Shown here: one piece after another, positions 61,390 to 64,000 of the stretch
How the letters are laid out: the number at the start of each line of letters is the position of its first letter
How positions within the stretch are numbered: position 1 is the first letter of the stretch
From: Pseudomonas gingeri
GTDB taxonomy: Bacteria > Pseudomonadota > Gammaproteobacteria > Pseudomonadales > Pseudomonadaceae
Direction of reading: 5' to 3'
Assembly (NCBI RefSeq): GCF_013385425.1
Contig: NZ_JACAQA010000013.1
Span: 1-64,000 of the forward strand
Length of the DNA stretch: 64,000 nt
Translations under genes and position numbers: made by a program
The notes under the pieces: model-generated
The model's database searches: none
Seen by the model: the letters and a program-made list of their open reading frames with translations, nothing else
What the model was told of the DNA's origin: nothing

Positions 61390-64000
61390 ATGTCCGACCA
61401 TCCCCCTGTCTATTATTTGTCCCAGGCCATGGAACTGCGTGATACCCCCAGCGCGCTGGAAATATCCCTGCGGATCGGAACCACTGAGCGCAACTGGTTG
61501 CGCAACCTGTTCCTGGCCAGCCAGGATGCCCGCCAGGCACTCGATACCCCGATGTCCGTCGATAAACTCTTCATCGTCGCCCAAGGCTCTCCGGCGACCG
61601 AGCTGGCCGGAGCCTTTCTGGTCAGCGGCCCTCGGGGGCAGCGGGTGTTCCTCTGTACCCCGGGGTTCGGCCTGGAGCCCTTCGATCATCGCGAGCTGGC
61701 GCTGAAAAAACTGCTCGAACGCCTGGGCCTGCCCCCGCAGCGCGACGAACTGCTACGCTTCGTCGCACTCAGGATCAAGGCGGCCATTCGCTTCGAGCCG
61801 CCGCCCATCCTGGTCTCGGAACCGATCCGGGGTGTCGTACTGGTCGATCGACGCCAGTCCATCGAAACCTGCCTCGACTACAGCCTGAAGAATCTGCATG
61901 ACGAATTGCTCAGGTTGCCGACACTCAAGTCCCTGCTCAACCGACTGTTCGAGAACCATCTGGGCCGGCACTTCCCCCACGTCAACCTGACGGCCCTGAG
62001 GGTGATCAGCTACGCCACCCCCCTCTCCGGCGACGGCACGGCGACGCTCCCCCTCCAACAGCTCTCCACACGACAGCTCAGCGAAACCTTGCTGGAACAC
62101 TACAACCGGGGTGTCTGGCCCGAAGGGCAAAGCCGCGAATTCGTCGCCCCCGGCTACTCCTCCTCGGCGACGGATACCGTCGTTTGGGAAGCAGCACTGG
62201 CGAGTCTCTCCGGCCAGTTGTACAGCCATCTGGAAAGCACACTGCGAGACTTCTGGAAAGAGCCCCTCGACAACGGGCAACCACGCCAGGAACTGTTTAT
62301 CGATGCCATGGGTACGCGCTTTCGGGCCGAGCTGCTCCAGCAGGAACAGGACTGGAATATCCTCAGTCCCGAGGACTACTACCCGCTGTGCGGGTTCTAC
62401 CCCCTGGAGGCTTCAAGACTGCACGAACTGACGCCCTACACCCTGAGCGTGAAAACCAGCCGGCTCACCGGCGCATTGGCCAATGCCTTTGTCGTACGCA
62501 GCGACCGCCAGCAACACCCGGCTTTTTTCTGTTATGCCGCCGGTCGACTGTTGGCCTTCGAAAGCGAGAGTTCACTGCTGGCCTCGGTCAAGCCCCTGCT
62601 TCAAGACCCGGACCACGGCAATGACCTGCGTCATGGCCTGTCACTGCGCGAACGCGCCGACCTGAAGGATTCGCAGCCCCTCGATATCGCACTGACAGTG
62701 GGCAACCCGGAGGTCTTCGAGGCGCTGTTCAATAGCGTCGTCGCCAAACAACTGGATAACGTGGCGTATGTGCTCGCACGCTATCGCAGCAGCAACGGCG
62801 CGCTGGCCCTCGCCGCGGCGTTTGAACGGGCACTGGATGTCCGCGCCTTGATCGACCCGCGATTGGTTGCGCTCGCCCCCCTGGGTCGATGGAGCCATCG
62901 CCTGGATCTCTCTCCCAGCGAGAGGTTCGTCACACCGGGCTCGCGACGGGTATTGACGCCCGTGCTGGACACCGTCAGATACCAGCTGAAAACCCTGAGC
63001 GAACTCAAGGAGAGCATCGCCGAAGCCCTGAACAAGCGTCCGTCCCTCAAGGACTTCATCCAAAGCGAGCTGTCCAGGGAACTGAACCTCGTCCATCGAG
63101 GTAACCTGTCACCCGGCAATCTCCACATCAATCAGTATACGTCCGCCCTTCCGGCCCTCGGCGATACGACGCTGCTGCCGAGTAGCTCACAAAGCCTGGT
63201 GGAACACTTTCTCGAACGTCTGACCCAGCACTCCGGCGCGCTAGTAAAGACCGCCCACGGCGGACTGTTCAGCAAGGATAGCGAGGGTCACTGGGCACGG
63301 GTTTCAGACCTGGACATCACGCGGCTCAACACGATCGTCGAGAAGGTCCTGCCGGATTTTCTCGGGCACTATCTGCGCCAGCAGCGCTCGGTGTACAGCG
63401 AGCTGTCCGAACGCTTGAGCGAGGCCGTCACCAGTGGGTTGCGCCGCGAAGCGCAGTTCAAGGCGCTGCAGAATACCTTGAGAGAAACCGACCTGGAGGT
63501 GCTCGACAACCTGCTCGACAGCCATCGAAGGGACCAGCGTCCGGGCTTGCGCGGCTTCATTCCGGATGCCTTCGAGCTGACGCTCAAGACTGACGGGGCG
63601 GCCGCGCCGATCAAACTGCGCAACTGCTACCTGCTGACCGAACGCGGCGGCCTGGACAACGAGCATTCCGGGGCGGTGCAGCTATGGACCCCGGTTCAGG
63701 GGGCAGAAACCTTTCACTCCTTTCACGCCGCCGAAGTCGAACTGCAACGGCGCCTGCATGACCCCGTGGAACGTCTGTCCCTGCTGGAGAATATCGCCCG
63801 CAGCGAACAACCGGCCCATTTGCCCCTGCCCCAGAACCACCACACCAATCACCGGGCTTATCCGGCCCTGGGCTTTGAACTCATTCACAACGGTTTCCGC
63901 GGCAATCGACAAAACTCGCTGGTGGACAAGGCGATGGGCGATCTCGCGCATGCCGTGGCATCCCCTTACTCGGGCGAGCACTTTCACCAGCACCTGCAGT
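61390..64000 (+). CDS. second giant toxin-like protein, paralogue of the preceding gene (3' end outside window)
   Basis: The first 870 codons of a frame that stays open to the window end. It is homologous along its length to the preceding protein: SQDARQALDTPMSVDKLFIVA, FLCTPGFGLEPFD, LLRFVALRIKAAIRFEPPPI, VAPGYSSSATDTVVWEAAL, NVAYVLARYRSSNGAL and RGFIPDAFELTLKTDG match the corresponding stretches, but identity is only moderate, so the duplication is old. ATG 61390 follows GAAGGCACAGCCT, about 100 bases after the first gene. The C-terminal domain, which would show whether it has the same HExxH motif, is beyond the window. Confidence 0.78.
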   Translation, partial: MSDHPPVYYLSQAMELRDTPSALEISLRIGTTERNWLRNLFLASQDARQALDTPMSVDKLFIVAQGSPATELAGAFLVSGPRGQRVFLCTPGFGLEPFDHRELALKKLLERLGLPPQRDELLRFVALRIKAAIRFEPPPILVSEPIRGVVLVDRRQSIETCLDYSLKNLHDELLRLPTLKSLLNRLFENHLGRHFPHVNLTALRVISYATPLSGDGTATLPLQQLSTRQLSETLLEHYNRGVWPEGQSREFVAPGYSSSATDTVVWEAALASLSGQLYSHLESTLRDFWKEPLDNGQPRQELFIDAMGTRFRAELLQQEQDWNILSPEDYYPLCGFYPLEASRLHELTPYTLSVKTSRLTGALANAFVVRSDRQQHPAFFCYAAGRLLAFESESSLLASVKPLLQDPDHGNDLRHGLSLRERADLKDSQPLDIALTVGNPEVFEALFNSVVAKQLDNVAYVLARYRSSNGALALAAAFERALDVRALIDPRLVALAPLGRWSHRLDLSPSERFVTPGSRRVLTPVLDTVRYQLKTLSELKESIAEALNKRPSLKDFIQSELSRELNLVHRGNLSPGNLHINQYTSALPALGDTTLLPSSSQSLVEHFLERLTQHSGALVKTAHGGLFSKDSEGHWARVSDLDITRLNTIVEKVLPDFLGHYLRQQRSVYSELSERLSEAVTSGLRREAQFKALQNTLRETDLEVLDNLLDSHRRDQRPGLRGFIPDAFELTLKTDGAAAPIKLRNCYLLTERGGLDNEHSGAVQLWTPVQGAETFHSFHAAEVELQRRLHDPVERLSLLENIARSEQPAHLPLPQNHHTNHRAYPALGFELIHNGFRGNRQNSLVDKAMGDLAHAVASPYSGEHFHQHLQ

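Overview
The window is a stretch of a high-G+C gammaproteobacterial chromosome that is almost certainly Pseudomonas, most like the P. fluorescens group. The grounds are the complete aerobic purine-degradation block in the Pseudomonas gene order (5-hydroxyisourate hydrolase, PuuE, OHCU decarboxylase, allantoicase, ureidoglycolate lyase, PuuD), the earP-efp pair with Arg32 in EF-P, a ccmABCDEFGHI operon, OhrR/Ohr, and many REP doublets (REPINs) of two sequence types between genes. No rRNA, tRNA, CRISPR array, transposase or integrase was seen.

Layout. 1-5.7 kb: housekeeping and transport genes (glutaredoxin-like protein, LprI-family protein, GST, aminotransferase with a divergent MarR regulator, AzgA-type purine permease, LysE exporter). 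5.9-20.1 kb: a purine and glyoxylate catabolic block. Urate is oxidised by PuuD, then processed by UraH and UraD to allantoin, opened by PuuE, and cleaved by allantoicase and ureidoglycolate lyase to glyoxylate and urea. Glyoxylate then passes through Gcl, Hyi and GlxR to glycerate. A NAT-type permease, a Tsx-like porin, a RutR-like TetR regulator and a urea transporter serve the same substrates. Palindromes of the type TTGTATACAA stand in front of the purine permease, uraH, puuE and gcl and probably mark one regulon.

20.1-32.8 kb: an ion channel with a C-terminal zinc ribbon, a sulfate-binding protein, a PIN-domain remnant, the cytochrome c maturation operon on the minus strand, then fliK and an flhB-C-terminal-like gene. 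32.8-38.3 kb: an A+T-rich island of four minus-strand genes, transcribed in the order HemN-like radical SAM enzyme, SAM-decarboxylase-like protein, MFS exporter and Orn/Lys/Arg decarboxylase. It looks horizontally acquired and may make and export a small amine-derived metabolite. It is the best candidate here for an undescribed system.

38.5-43.3 kb: an orphan type VI secretion vgrG, a large cargo effector whose C-terminal muramidase domain appears to have been broken by a deletion, and a translationally coupled LprI-type periplasmic inhibitor that probably serves as immunity protein. 43.4-56 kb: core genes (class II DAHP synthase, AlkX/YcaQ-like glycosylase, two LysR regulators, OhrR/Ohr, EF-P and its rhamnosyltransferase EarP, a GreA-like factor). 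56.1-64 kb: two tandem paralogous giant toxin-like proteins. The first ends in an HExxH metalloprotease-like domain; the second runs off the window.
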